Positions 1-6,746 of a stretch of DNA of 20,343 nt are shown here, piece after piece. Origin of the DNA: an uncultured Lachnospiraceae bacterium (GTDB taxonomy: Bacteria; Bacillota; Clostridia; Lachnospirales; Lachnospiraceae); contig USDK01000046.1 of NCBI GenBank assembly GCA_900553355.1, positions 1 through 20,343 on the forward strand, read 5' to 3'. The notes beneath the pieces are model-generated. The model saw nothing but the letters and a program-made list of their open reading frames with translations, was not told where the DNA came from and did no database searches. A program made the position numbers and the translations under genes. Numbering within the stretch: position 1 is the stretch's first letter; each line of letters opens with the position of its first letter.

Positions 1-4
1 GGGC

Positions 5-52
5 AAAAAGATGCTGCCGCATCTATGATTTCCTAATCATTGATGCGACAGC
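5..52 (-). terminator. Long imperfect hairpin, likely terminator of the small secreted protein gene
   Basis: An 18-bp stem (13-30 paired with 35-52, two mismatches) closes on a 4-base loop. Read on the minus strand it is followed by a run of five T (complement of 5-9), as in a rho-independent terminator. It lies about 65 bases beyond the stop of the minus-strand gene at 118-501. The stem is longer than most terminators, so it may also be a copy of a dispersed palindromic repeat. Confidence 0.65.
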
Positions 53-117
53 CCCGCTTTACAATTAAATATAGCTTTAAATTGCTCTATATTCCTTTTG
101 TTTTACCATAATACGAA

Positions 118-501
118 CTAATTACACAAATAAACAAGATAATATTTTTTATTATTTATTGTTACCCTATAGTCGCCATCGCCAGAAGTACATTTCCACT
201 TATATAAAAACGGAAATACTTGTTCAACTTTTATCTCCACTCCCCTTTCTTCACTTTCTACATGCGGTTCAGCAAACCCTAGATTAAAAAAGTACACATT
301 TTTCATGACTGCTCCGTTATGGCGACTGATCCGGTCGAGTTCATAGATATAAATATCGTATAAATCTTTTTTGTCAAATTCATCTACTTTTATTCTGGTG
401 ATCATCCCGTCTTTGGCAAATGCTATCGGGCTTATTACTTTTATTACAATGAGTAATAAACATATTACGATTATAATATATCGTATCTTTTTTTTGATCA
501 C
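118..501 (-). CDS. Small secreted or membrane-anchored protein of unknown function
   Basis: I do not recognise this family. A GTG start at 501-499 is chosen because an AGGAGGGAG ribosome binding site (complement of 506-514) sits 7 bases upstream by its AGGAGG core. The in-frame ATG at 528 would put that site inside the gene. The resulting protein is about 127 residues. Residues 2-5 are basic, a hydrophobic segment spans about 6-24, and an Ala-Phe-Ala stretch at 27-29 resembles a signal peptidase I site, so the mature part of about 98 residues is probably exported. The mature part is mixed charged/aromatic and has one Cys in the Lys-Trp-Lys-Cys stretch and one next to the C-terminus, which could form a disulfide. 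The gene stands alone on the minus strand with a hairpin after it. The region is visibly AT-richer than the genes to its right, which hints at lateral gain. Confidence 0.6.
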   Translation of the reverse strand: MIKKKIRYIIIVICLLLIVIKVISPIAFAKDGMITRIKVDEFDKKDLYDIYIYELDRISRHNGAVMKNVYFFNLGFAEPHVESEERGVEIKVEQVFPFLYKWKCTSGDGDYRVTINNKKYYLVYLCN

Positions 502-528
502 TATACTCCCTCCTACAGTAATTCTCAT

Positions 529-815
529 CGCTAAGAATCAACCTGTTTTCGATTTCTTTTCGTATCTGCTTATATCAACTGCAATATTGAGATAAAATTT
601 TTATTGCCATCTCACTTTTCTTTTATTACATCATATAACATAGCCCTGAACATATCAAACCTATATTTAGACTTTTTATGCAGCCATTTTTTCTAAAAGA
701 AAGTTCCACACAGTATCTATGCACAGATTGAATATTGGAGTTATAATAGAATGGTTTCAAAAGAACGCTGACTATTGAAATATCTTCGGAATTTTTATAA
801 CAGGGAGGGTACATT
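529..815. other. AT-rich intergenic region between divergent genes
   Basis: This gap separates the minus-strand secreted protein from the plus-strand degV-like gene and must hold both promoters. A TATAAT-like hexamer is visible at 742-747 on the plus strand, but no convincing -35 box lies 16-18 bases upstream of it. I see no RNA gene or conserved open frame here. Confidence 0.4.
803..809 (+). promoter_or_regulatory. Ribosome binding site of the degV-family gene
   Basis: GGGAGGG lies 6 bases before the ATG at 816. This fixes the start of the DegV-family protein. Confidence 0.75.
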
Positions 816-1667
816 ATGCCAGAAATCATTTTAAGCGCAGACAGCACCTGTGATATTGGAGAGGAATTGAAAGAACGCTATCATGTTCACTATGTTCCTC
901 TTCATATTATTTTAAATGACAGGGACTATAAGGATAATATTGATATTACACCAGAGCAGGTTTACCAGGAATATTACGACCACAGACTCCTGCCGAAAAC
1001 CGCGGCAGTAAACGTAGAAGAGTATCTGGATTATTTTCGTCCCTGGGTCGAAGAAGGATATGAGGTCATCCATATTAATATCGGAAGTGGTCTGTCCAGT
1101 TCCTACCAGAACTGCTGCCTGGCAGCCGGAATGCTGGGACACGTACATGTTATCGATAGCTGCAGTCTTTCTTCTGGAACCGGTCTTCTTGTCGCCGATG
1201 CCGGAAGAATGATTGCCGGCGGACAGGACGCCGCTTCTATCGCCGAAGCTCTGAGGGTTCGCACTTCCAAATGCCATGCCAGCTTCGTCCTTGACACACT
1301 GACATTTCTCCATGCAGGAGGCCGCTGTTCTGCGGTAGCGGCTTTAGGCGCCAACCTGTTGAAGCTAAAGCCCTGTATCGAAGTAGATAACCGGAACGGA
1401 AGTATGGATGTCGGGAAAAAATACCGCGGTTCTCTGGAAAAAGCTCTGGTACGATATGTCAAAGATGAGCTCTCCAGGTACCCGAATCCAAATCCGGAAC
1501 TGCTATTTATTACCCACTCCGGAATTCCTGAAGAATATATAGGCCTGGTAAAAAAGGCCGTAGAAGAAACAACTTCTTTTCAGGAAATCCAGGTCACAAA
1601 AGCATGCTGCACCATCTCCAGCCACTGTGGCCCCAATACCCTGGGGATTTTGTTCGAGACCCTCTGA
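816..1667 (+). CDS. DegV family protein (fatty-acid-binding FakB-like)
   Basis: The 283-residue product has the usual length of DegV/FakB proteins, which bind a fatty acid and in the FakA-FakB system present it for phosphorylation and use in phospholipid synthesis. Visible signatures are Ala-Asp-Ser-Thr at 8-11, Gly-Ser-Gly-Leu-Ser-Ser-Ser-Tyr-Gln at 90-98, Asp-Ser at 114-115, a Gly-Gly-Arg at 168-170 and the C-terminal His-Cys-Gly-Pro-Asn-Thr at 270-275. The usual Lys-Thr-Ser-Gln-Pro loop is replaced by Lys-Thr-Ala-Ala-Val-Asn at 61-66, so ligand preference may differ. The start is supported by a GGGAGGG site. It appears to be a single-gene unit that ends convergently with the lipase gene. 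No fakA (DAK-like kinase) gene is in the window, so which kinase it serves, if any, cannot be told. Confidence 0.93.
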   Translation: MPEIILSADSTCDIGEELKERYHVHYVPLHIILNDRDYKDNIDITPEQVYQEYYDHRLLPKTAAVNVEEYLDYFRPWVEEGYEVIHINIGSGLSSSYQNCCLAAGMLGHVHVIDSCSLSSGTGLLVADAGRMIAGGQDAASIAEALRVRTSKCHASFVLDTLTFLHAGGRCSAVAALGANLLKLKPCIEVDNRNGSMDVGKKYRGSLEKALVRYVKDELSRYPNPNPELLFITHSGIPEEYIGLVKKAVEETTSFQEIQVTKACCTISSHCGPNTLGILFETL

Positions 1668-1697
1668 TATCCCTGAAAAGTGTACCCCGATCATTTC

Positions 1698-1737
1698 ATT
1701 GGGGACGGGGGATTTCTGAAAATCCCCCGTCCCCAAT
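1698..1737. repeat. GGGGACGGGGG palindrome, copy 1
   Basis: A perfect 18-bp stem (1698-1715 with 1720-1737) closes on the loop CTGA. The arm contains ATTGGGGACGGGGGATTT. The same arm occurs at 6653-6692 and 7784-7829 with different loops. It lies between the convergent degV and lipase genes, 30 bases past the degV stop. It could serve as a terminator stem but lacks an adjacent T run, so a dispersed REP-like element fits better. Confidence 0.85.
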
Positions 1738-1746
1738 TGCCAATAT

Positions 1747-1780
1747 AAAAAAAGGGCGCCTCTTACTTTGGCGTCCTTTT
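1747..1780 (-). terminator. Terminator of the gltA-lipase operon, possibly bidirectional
   Basis: GGGCGCC at 1754-1760 pairs with GGCGTCC at 1770-1776 (with a G-T pair), flanked by A runs on the left and TTTT on the right. On the minus strand the stem follows the lipase stop codon directly and is followed by seven T. On the plus strand it is followed by four T, so it may also stop degV transcripts. Confidence 0.85.
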
Positions 1781-2704
1781 CTAAATTCTGTCTTCCATCC
1801 ATTTGAAAATATCTTCATATACCTGCTGCCGGTCCTGCTCATTCAAAATCTCATGCCGGTCATTGTCATAAAGTTTCATAGTCACGTCTTTGATTCCGGC
1901 TTCCTGATACTGGTGAAAAATCTTCTCTACTGCCTTTCCAAAATCACCAACGGGATCTTCCTTTCCAGAAACCAGAAGAATCGGAAGTGTCCGGGGTATC
2001 CGGATAGCGCTTCTTTTTCCCGAGATCTTTTTCATCCCCTCAAACATCTGATAATAACCGTTGAGGGTAAAGGTAAAGCTGCACAGTGGATCTGCTTCAT
2101 ATGCCTTCCTGATCTCTGTATCTGAAGTCACCCATTCTTTTTTGCTCTCGCTGGGTTCAAATTTTTTGTTATAGCTTCCAAGCCCCAGGCTGTCAATCAG
2201 CCGGCTCCGGTAATGCCATCCCTTTACCATTGCAAAAATGCGGCACAAAACCTGTCCAGCCTCCAGAAGTATTCTTCCTTTATCTCCCGTCCCCATGATG
2301 ACCGCACCGGCAAGTCCGCGGCCATGCTTGAGAATATACTGTCTCAGCAGAAAAGATCCCATACTGTGCCCCAGCATAAAATAAGGAACGCCAGGCAGTC
2401 TTTCTTCCGTGCATTCCCGAAGCTGATGGATATCTTCTATCACGCACCGGTTTCCATCCGGCTCATGGAAAAATCCATAGTTCTCTTCGGAAGCAATGGA
2501 TTTTCCATGGCCAAGATGGTCATTTCCTGTGACATAAAAGCCTCTTTCCGAAAGCCATGTTGCAAATGTGTCATATCTGTCAATATATTCCACCATCCCG
2601 TGAGAGATCTGCAGCACAGCTTTGACTTCCTGCTCCGGCACCCATGCCACCGCATGAATGCTGGTCTCTTTATCGAAAGATGGATAATAAAATTCTTCTT
2701 TCAT
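1781..2704 (-). CDS. Alpha/beta hydrolase, monoacylglycerol lipase/lysophospholipase-like (Hydrolase_4)
   Basis: The 307-residue protein has the serine hydrolase fold of the monoglyceride lipase/lysophospholipase group. It probably cleaves an acyl ester of a lipid or small molecule. The nucleophile elbow Gly-His-Ser-Met-Gly gives Ser114. The acid is likely Asp250 (in Ser-Gly-Lys-Glu-Asp-Pro) and the base His284 (Asn-Asp-Arg-His-Glu). A Ser-His-Gly at 34-36 fits the oxyanion region. There is no signal peptide, so it should act in the cytoplasm. Its ATG directly abuts the stop codon of gltA, so the two are co-transcribed and probably translationally coupled. The natural substrate cannot be read from the sequence. 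Confidence 0.9.
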   Translation of the reverse strand: MKEEFYYPSFDKETSIHAVAWVPEQEVKAVLQISHGMVEYIDRYDTFATWLSERGFYVTGNDHLGHGKSIASEENYGFFHEPDGNRCVIEDIHQLRECTEERLPGVPYFMLGHSMGSFLLRQYILKHGRGLAGAVIMGTGDKGRILLEAGQVLCRIFAMVKGWHYRSRLIDSLGLGSYNKKFEPSESKKEWVTSDTEIRKAYEADPLCSFTFTLNGYYQMFEGMKKISGKRSAIRIPRTLPILLVSGKEDPVGDFGKAVEKIFHQYQEAGIKDVTMKLYDNDRHEILNEQDRQQVYEDIFKWMEDRI

Positions 2705-4087
2705 TTAACGCTCTTCCATCCTTACATACTCGCGGTATTCTGCCAGAGGCTTGTAAGCCGGACGGATGATCTTGTCTACATTGATCAGCTCTTCCAGTCT
2801 GTGGGCGCTCCACCCTACGATACGCGCCGCCGCAAAGATCGGCGTATACAAAGCAGACGGAATTCCAAGCATGCTGTATACCAGACCACTGTAAAAATCC
2901 ACGTTGGCATTTACGCCTTTGTAGATCTTTCTCTTTTCTGCAATGACCTCTGGAGCCATATGTTCTACCATTTCGTAAAGAGCATATTCTTTTTCATATC
3001 CTTTTTCCTTTGCAAGCTTCTTAACAAAATCCTTAAAGATATCTGCTCTCGGGTCAGATACGGAATAGATCGCATGTCCCATTCCATAGATCAGGCCTTT
3101 TTTATCAAATGCCTTCTTTTCCAGCAGCTGTACCAGATAGTTACGGACCTCGTCTCTGTCCTCCCAGTCATGTACTTTTTCCTTCATATCCTCAAACATC
3201 TGGGTCACCTTGATATTGGCGCCGCCGTGCTTCGGCCCCTTTAAGGATGCCATGGCTGCCGCAATCGTGGAGTATGTATCAGTACCCGAAGAGGTAACCA
3301 CATGAGTTGTAAAGGTAGAGTTATTTCCTCCGCCGTGATCCATGTGAAGCACAAGTGCCATATCCAGAATCCTTGCCTCAAGTTTCGTATATTTACGATC
3401 CTCTCTTAACATCATCAGGATATTCTCTGCTGTGGAGAGCTCCGGTGACGGTGCATAGATAAACAGGTCATCACCCATCCTGTAATTATACGCATGATAG
3501 CCATAGACCATCAGCATCGGGAACTGGCTGATCAGATTCAGGCATTGTCTGAGAACATTCGGAATCGATGTATCGTCCGCCTTGGAATCATAAGAATATA
3601 AGCTTAAGATCGACCGGGACAGGCTGTTCATCATATCTCTGCTGGGCGCTTTCATGATCACGTCCCGTACAAAAGTAGGGGGAAGTGTGCGGCGCTCTAC
3701 CAGCGTCTTGTGGAAAGTGGAAAGCTCTTTTTCATTTGGAAGTTCTCCAAAAAGCAGCAGATAGGAAATCTCTTCAAATCCATAATGATCCTCAGCCAGG
3801 AATCCTTTTACCAGATCTTTGATATTATATCCACGATAGTAAAGATTTCCTGCACAGGGAACTTCTTTTCCGTCCACAATCTTTGTAGCGCATACATCTG
3901 AGATGTTGGTCAGGCCTGCAAGCACGCCCTTTCCGTTCAGGTCACGAAGGCCTCGTTTTACCTCATACTTTGTATAAAGCTCTTTATCTATGGCGTTTTT
4001 CTCTTCACAGATTTTTGCAAAGCGCTCAATTTCCGGTGTGACTTCAAATAATGCATATTCCTTTAATGATGAATCTTTGTTTGTCAT
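2705..4087 (-). CDS. gltA: Citrate synthase (clostridial long type)
   Basis: The 460-residue enzyme condenses acetyl-CoA and oxaloacetate into citrate. In fermenting clostridia this feeds 2-oxoglutarate and glutamate synthesis. The catalytic triad is recognisable: His287 in Gly-Pro-Lys-His-Gly-Gly, His338 in Gly-His-Ala and Asp397 in Asn-Val-Asp. His248-Met-Asp-His251 matches the conserved core helix. The first 50 residues are an N-terminal extension seen in clostridial homologues. A GGGTGA site lies just upstream of the ATG at 4087-4085. It sits 30 bases after ksgA with no terminator between them and is followed immediately by the lipase gene, so all three are likely one transcript. A 2-methylcitrate synthase is possible but less likely without other propionate genes. 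Confidence 0.93.
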   Translation of the reverse strand: MTNKDSSLKEYALFEVTPEIERFAKICEEKNAIDKELYTKYEVKRGLRDLNGKGVLAGLTNISDVCATKIVDGKEVPCAGNLYYRGYNIKDLVKGFLAEDHYGFEEISYLLLFGELPNEKELSTFHKTLVERRTLPPTFVRDVIMKAPSRDMMNSLSRSILSLYSYDSKADDTSIPNVLRQCLNLISQFPMLMVYGYHAYNYRMGDDLFIYAPSPELSTAENILMMLREDRKYTKLEARILDMALVLHMDHGGGNNSTFTTHVVTSSGTDTYSTIAAAMASLKGPKHGGANIKVTQMFEDMKEKVHDWEDRDEVRNYLVQLLEKKAFDKKGLIYGMGHAIYSVSDPRADIFKDFVKKLAKEKGYEKEYALYEMVEHMAPEVIAEKRKIYKGVNANVDFYSGLVYSMLGIPSALYTPIFAAARIVGWSAHRLEELINVDKIIRPAYKPLAEYREYVRMEER

Positions 4088-4117
4088 TCACTTCACCCTT
4101 TCTTTTTCTTTTTTATT

Positions 4118-5008
4118 TCAGGAAACAGGCTCTCCATGGATCTGTTCCCATAAATAATCCGCAAGTTCTGCAAATTCTTCCAGTGTCAGCGCTTCCCCCC
4201 GGATACCCGCACCCTTTCCGAGGCGTTCGATTCCTTCTATGATTTTTTCTTTGGGGAGCGAGCACTGTCCTGAATTGTAGAGACCGTTTGCCAGTGTCTT
4301 TCTTCTCTGATTGAAAGAAGCTCTGATGATATGAAATAAGAACTTTTCATTCTTCACCGTTACCGGCGGATGTTCGTGTCTGCTTAAACGAATGACCGCA
4401 GAGCCGACTTTGGGCCGGGGCATAAAACAGTTCGGCGGAACATTTGCCACGATATATGGGCTTGCGTAGTACTGAACTGCCAGTGATAAGGCCCCATAGT
4501 CCTTACTTCCTGGTCCGCTCTGCATCCGGTCTGCCACTTCCTTTTGTACCATCACGGTAATGCTTTCCATCGGCACATGTTCTTCGAACAGGCCCATGAT
4601 AATCGGCGTCGTGATATAGTATGGCAGATTCGCCACTATTTTGATCGGCTTTCCGCTATTCTCACGTTCTGCCAGTTCACGAATATCCAGTTTTAAAACA
4701 TCGTCATTGATCACCTGCACATTTTCATATTCACCCAACGTATCTGCCAGTATGGGAATCAGATTTTTATCGATTTCCACCGCAACTACCTTTCTGGCCG
4801 CCTCGGCAAGATACTGCGTCATTGTCCCGATTCCGGGACCGATTTCCAGCACCATATCGTCTTTTGTAATTTCTGCCGCTTTTATGATCTTGTCTAATAC
4901 ATGGGTATCAATCAGGAAGTTCTGACCGAATTTTTTTTGAAATGAGAAGTTATATTTCTGCAGGATTTCTATTGTATTCTTTGGATTTCCCAGTGTCGGA
5001 CCGCTCAT
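4118..5008 (-). CDS. ksgA: 16S rRNA (adenine1518-N6/adenine1519-N6)-dimethyltransferase
   Basis: KsgA (RsmA) uses S-adenosylmethionine to dimethylate two adjacent adenines near the 3' end of 16S rRNA during late assembly of the small ribosomal subunit. The SAM-binding motif Glu-Ile-Gly-Pro-Gly-Ile-Gly is at about 55-61, the Val-Glu-Ile-Asp acidic motif near 77-80, and the catalytic Asn-Leu-Pro-Tyr at 127-130. The N-terminal Gln-Asn-Phe-Leu-Ile-Asp (29-34) is typical. I start at the second of two consecutive ATGs (5008), 7 bases after GGAG. The frame is open to 5074 but the extra residues are unlike the family. With this start the protein is 296 residues, normal for KsgA. It heads the ksgA-gltA-lipase unit. 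The rnmV gene, often directly upstream of ksgA in Firmicutes, is absent here. Confidence 0.96.
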   Translation of the reverse strand: MSGPTLGNPKNTIEILQKYNFSFQKKFGQNFLIDTHVLDKIIKAAEITKDDMVLEIGPGIGTMTQYLAEAARKVVAVEIDKNLIPILADTLGEYENVQVINDDVLKLDIRELAERENSGKPIKIVANLPYYITTPIIMGLFEEHVPMESITVMVQKEVADRMQSGPGSKDYGALSLAVQYYASPYIVANVPPNCFMPRPKVGSAVIRLSRHEHPPVTVKNEKFLFHIIRASFNQRRKTLANGLYNSGQCSLPKEKIIEGIERLGKGAGIRGEALTLEEFAELADYLWEQIHGEPVS

Positions 5009-5039
5009 CATTACACTCCAGTAAAAAAGTATATTAGTA

Positions 5040-5045
5040 ATTATA
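5040..5045 (-). promoter_or_regulatory. Candidate -10 box for the ksgA-gltA-lipase operon
   Basis: A TATAAT hexamer on the minus strand lies about 30 bases before the ksgA start. No good -35 match is seen at 16-18 bases, so the assignment rests on the -10 box and on position. Confidence 0.4.
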
Positions 5046-5131
5046 CAATATTTTGAAGTTTTATGATATAGCAAAAATTAAAATATTAATTAAGAAAAAA
5101 TGAACTTTTTGGAAATATTTCAGATTTGTAG

Positions 5132-5356
5132 TCAGGAATTCTTATCCTCTTCTCTTTCAAGTTTCAGGATATCTTCGATTCCACATTCCAGGCAGTCACA
5201 GATTTTGGCAAGTGTATGCAGATCAACCCTTACCACTTTATTTTTGCAGTAATTATTCAGCTGTGTTCTCTGAAGTCTGCAGGTATAGCATAACTGCGTC
5301 TTGCTGACTCCTTTTTCGGCTAAAACTCTTTCCAGATCAATCCTTATCTTGCTCAT
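5132..5356 (-). CDS. Small XRE-family helix-turn-helix regulator
   Basis: The 74-residue protein is essentially a single Cro/CI-type HTH domain (about residues 5-65): the helices around Ser-Lys-Thr-Gln-Leu and Gln-Arg-Thr-Gln-Leu-Asn-Asn-Tyr form the likely turn and recognition region, and the Leu-His-Thr-Leu-Ala-Lys-Ile-Cys segment is typical of YozG-like minimal regulators. The tail is charged. The ATG at 5356 has GGTGA upstream. It is transcribed away from a small membrane-protein gene, and the shared region holds two TACACTGTA sites, so it may control itself and that neighbour. Three cysteines lie in the DNA-binding region, which may be chance. Confidence 0.88.
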   Translation of the reverse strand: MSKIRIDLERVLAEKGVSKTQLCYTCRLQRTQLNNYCKNKVVRVDLHTLAKICDCLECGIEDILKLEREEDKNS

Positions 5357-5400
5357 AATCTCACCATACCGTTTCTTTGTTAAGTATACCTATATTTCTG

Positions 5401-5429
5401 TTGAAAAAATAGATATATTAACATACACT
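5401..5429 (+). promoter_or_regulatory. Promoter of the small membrane protein gene
   Basis: TTGAAA at 5401-5406 and TACACT at 5424-5429 are separated by 17 bases. The -10 box is part of the first TACACTGTA site, so a protein bound there would block transcription. Confidence 0.55.
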
Positions 5430-5447
5430 GTAATTAGTTACACTGTA
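5424..5447. promoter_or_regulatory. Tandem TACACTGTA operator-like sites
   Basis: TACACTGTA occurs at 5424-5432 and again at 5439-5447, a 15-base repeat period. Each unit is itself a TACA-C-TGTA palindrome. The first copy overlaps the predicted -10 box of the plus-strand gene. The best candidate for the binding protein is the divergent HTH regulator at 5132-5356, although the TACA/TGTA half-sites also recall CopY/BlaI operators. Confidence 0.55.
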
Positions 5448-5490
5448 CTTATTTTGCCCTGAATCCATTATTTGTATGGCGAGGTATTTT

Positions 5491-5838
5491 ATGAATCCAA
5501 AAAAGAACTATTTTAAATCTGGATCTCTTCTTCTGATTCTGGCTGTGCTTGTGCTGGCCTTATTTTTGTCCATAGAAACATCTCCCTGTCAAATCGTCAG
5601 CTCCTCTGTCTTTTCATCTGCAGATCAGACGGAAACCAGATTGTACGTTATTGCGAATACTCTGCTGCCAATTCGTGAAGAGAAATTTGCAAAAGAGGTC
5701 ATAAAAGATCATTTAAAACAAAATAGCCCCCGTGGGAAAGCTGTTTACGAACTGAGGCTTTACCGCACGGAGGTTCATTATCATTTTCATATAGAATGTG
5801 ATGTCATTTACTGCGATGAGACCGGAGCGCTCCTCTGA
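5491..5838 (+). CDS. Small single-span membrane protein of unknown function
   Basis: I do not recognise this family. With the ATG at 5491, preceded by a GCGAGG site 6 bases upstream, the product is 115 residues. The in-frame ATG at 5476 has no ribosome binding site, though it would add only five residues. A basic N-terminus (Lys-Lys at 4-5) is followed by one hydrophobic helix at about 11-27, so the protein is likely anchored with its C-terminal part outside. That part is charged, with a His-Tyr-His-Phe-His stretch at 96-100 and Cys103 and Cys108 nearby, a cluster that could bind metal or form a disulfide. It is divergent from the small HTH gene and ends convergently with tatD about 40 bases away. 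No clear terminator is seen between the two. Confidence 0.6.
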   Translation: MNPKKNYFKSGSLLLILAVLVLALFLSIETSPCQIVSSSVFSSADQTETRLYVIANTLLPIREEKFAKEVIKDHLKQNSPRGKAVYELRLYRTEVHYHFHIECDVIYCDETGALL

Positions 5839-5878
5839 GCATCCTCATATGTCACTTTTGTCCGATATCGCTTATATA

Positions 5879-6643
5879 TCAGCACAGACGAAACAGGTCT
5901 TTCGCATTTTTTTCTGTCTGGTCCACTACTTCTTCATAGCTGACCTGCTTGAGCGAAGCAATCTCTTCTGCTACATACGGCAGGTAAAGAGAGGAATTTC
6001 TTTTCCCACGATAAGGTACCGGAGCCATATAAGGACAGTCTGTCTCAAGGACAATGGATGTCAACGGAATGGTTTCCACCGTTTCCTTTAACTTTCTTCC
6101 ATTTTTAAAAGTGACGACGCCTCCGACTCCGATGTAAAATCCCATCTTTACATATTCCTTCGCCATCTCTGCCGAGTAGGAGTAGCAGTGTATAACGCCT
6201 TTTAGCCCTTCTGCATACTGCTTCATCACTTCCATCGTGTCCGCGGCCGCCTCCCGGCTGTGGATCAGCACGGGTAGTCCCAACTCTCTTGCCAGTTCCA
6301 GCTGCCGGACGAACCAGTGCCTTTGAAGCTCTCTGGATTCCTTGTCCCAGTAGTAATCCAGACCGATCTCACCGACAGCCACCACCTTCGGGTCCGCACA
6401 GAGCTTCCGCATCTCATCTAGCTTCTGCTCATCAAGTTCGCCCACCTCGTCCGGGTGAACTCCCACCGCGGCATACATAAACGGGTAATTCTGCACCAAA
6501 TCCACAACCTTCCGGCAGGAATCAAAAGACGCACTGACATTTACAATCGTGCCAATCCCGCCGGCCGCCATCGAATGCAGAAGTTCGTCCCTGTCCGGAT
6601 CGAATTGCTCATCATCATAATGCGCATGCGTTTCAAAAATCAT
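5879..6643 (-). CDS. tatD: TatD family metal-dependent DNase
   Basis: The 254-residue protein belongs to the TatD (YabD/YcfH) amidohydrolase-superfamily nucleases, thought to act as metal-dependent 3'-5' exonucleases on DNA. The metal ligands are visible: His6-x-His8 at the N-terminus, Glu in Gly-Glu-Ile-Gly-Leu-Asp, His in Val-Leu-Ile-His-Ser-Arg, His in Ile-His-Cys-Tyr-Ser and Asp in Glu-Thr-Asp-Cys-Pro. The start at 6643 is fixed by GGAGGG four bases upstream. The frame remains open further upstream only because it runs through a palindromic repeat. It is the last gene of the metG-ddh-tatD group. That repeat touches the ribosome binding site, which could affect translation by masking it in RNA structure. 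Confidence 0.95.
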   Translation of the reverse strand: MIFETHAHYDDEQFDPDRDELLHSMAAGGIGTIVNVSASFDSCRKVVDLVQNYPFMYAAVGVHPDEVGELDEQKLDEMRKLCADPKVVAVGEIGLDYYWDKESRELQRHWFVRQLELARELGLPVLIHSREAAADTMEVMKQYAEGLKGVIHCYSYSAEMAKEYVKMGFYIGVGGVVTFKNGRKLKETVETIPLTSIVLETDCPYMAPVPYRGKRNSSLYLPYVAEEIASLKQVSYEEVVDQTEKNAKDLFRLC

Positions 6644-6652
6644 AAGCCCTCC

Positions 6653-6692
6653 ATTGGGGACGGGGGATTTTCGAAAATCCCCCGTCCCCAAT
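6653..6692. repeat. GGGGACGGGGG palindrome, copy 2
   Basis: A perfect 40-base palindrome with 20-base arms, centred on TTTTCGAAAA. It carries the same ATTGGGGACGGGGGATTT arm as the copies at 1698 and 7784. It ends two bases from the GGAGGG ribosome binding site of tatD and lies between ddh and tatD. Confidence 0.9.
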
Positions 6693-6697
6693 TAATG

Positions 6698-6744
6698 TTT
6701 TCCACAATCTATCCACATGTCTATCAACAGTGTATTTTTCCACA
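6698..6744. promoter_or_regulatory. Cluster of DnaA-box-like motifs downstream of ddh
   Basis: Four motifs in the same orientation occur in 47 bases: TTTTCCACA at 6698-6706, CTATCCACA at 6709-6717, CTATCAACA at 6721-6729 and TTTTCCACA at 6736-6744. The first and last fit TTWTNCACA, the second has one mismatch and the third two. A second cluster lies at the other end of ddh. Binding by DnaA is inferred from sequence only. Confidence 0.5.
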
Positions 6745-6746
6745 TT

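Noticed and set aside
2213..3244. Open frame of 343 codons on the plus strand opposite the lipase and gltA
   Set aside because: It crosses the boundary of two well-supported genes on the other strand, and its product looks like random composition rich in His, Phe and Cys.
5009..5074. Longer KsgA N-terminus
   Set aside because: The extra 22 residues come from AT-rich promoter sequence including the -10 box, and GGAG precedes the inner ATG.
6644..6691. N-terminal extension of TatD through the palindrome
   Set aside because: The frame is open by chance through the repeat. The GGAGGG site and conserved N-terminal His-x-His support the start at 6643.
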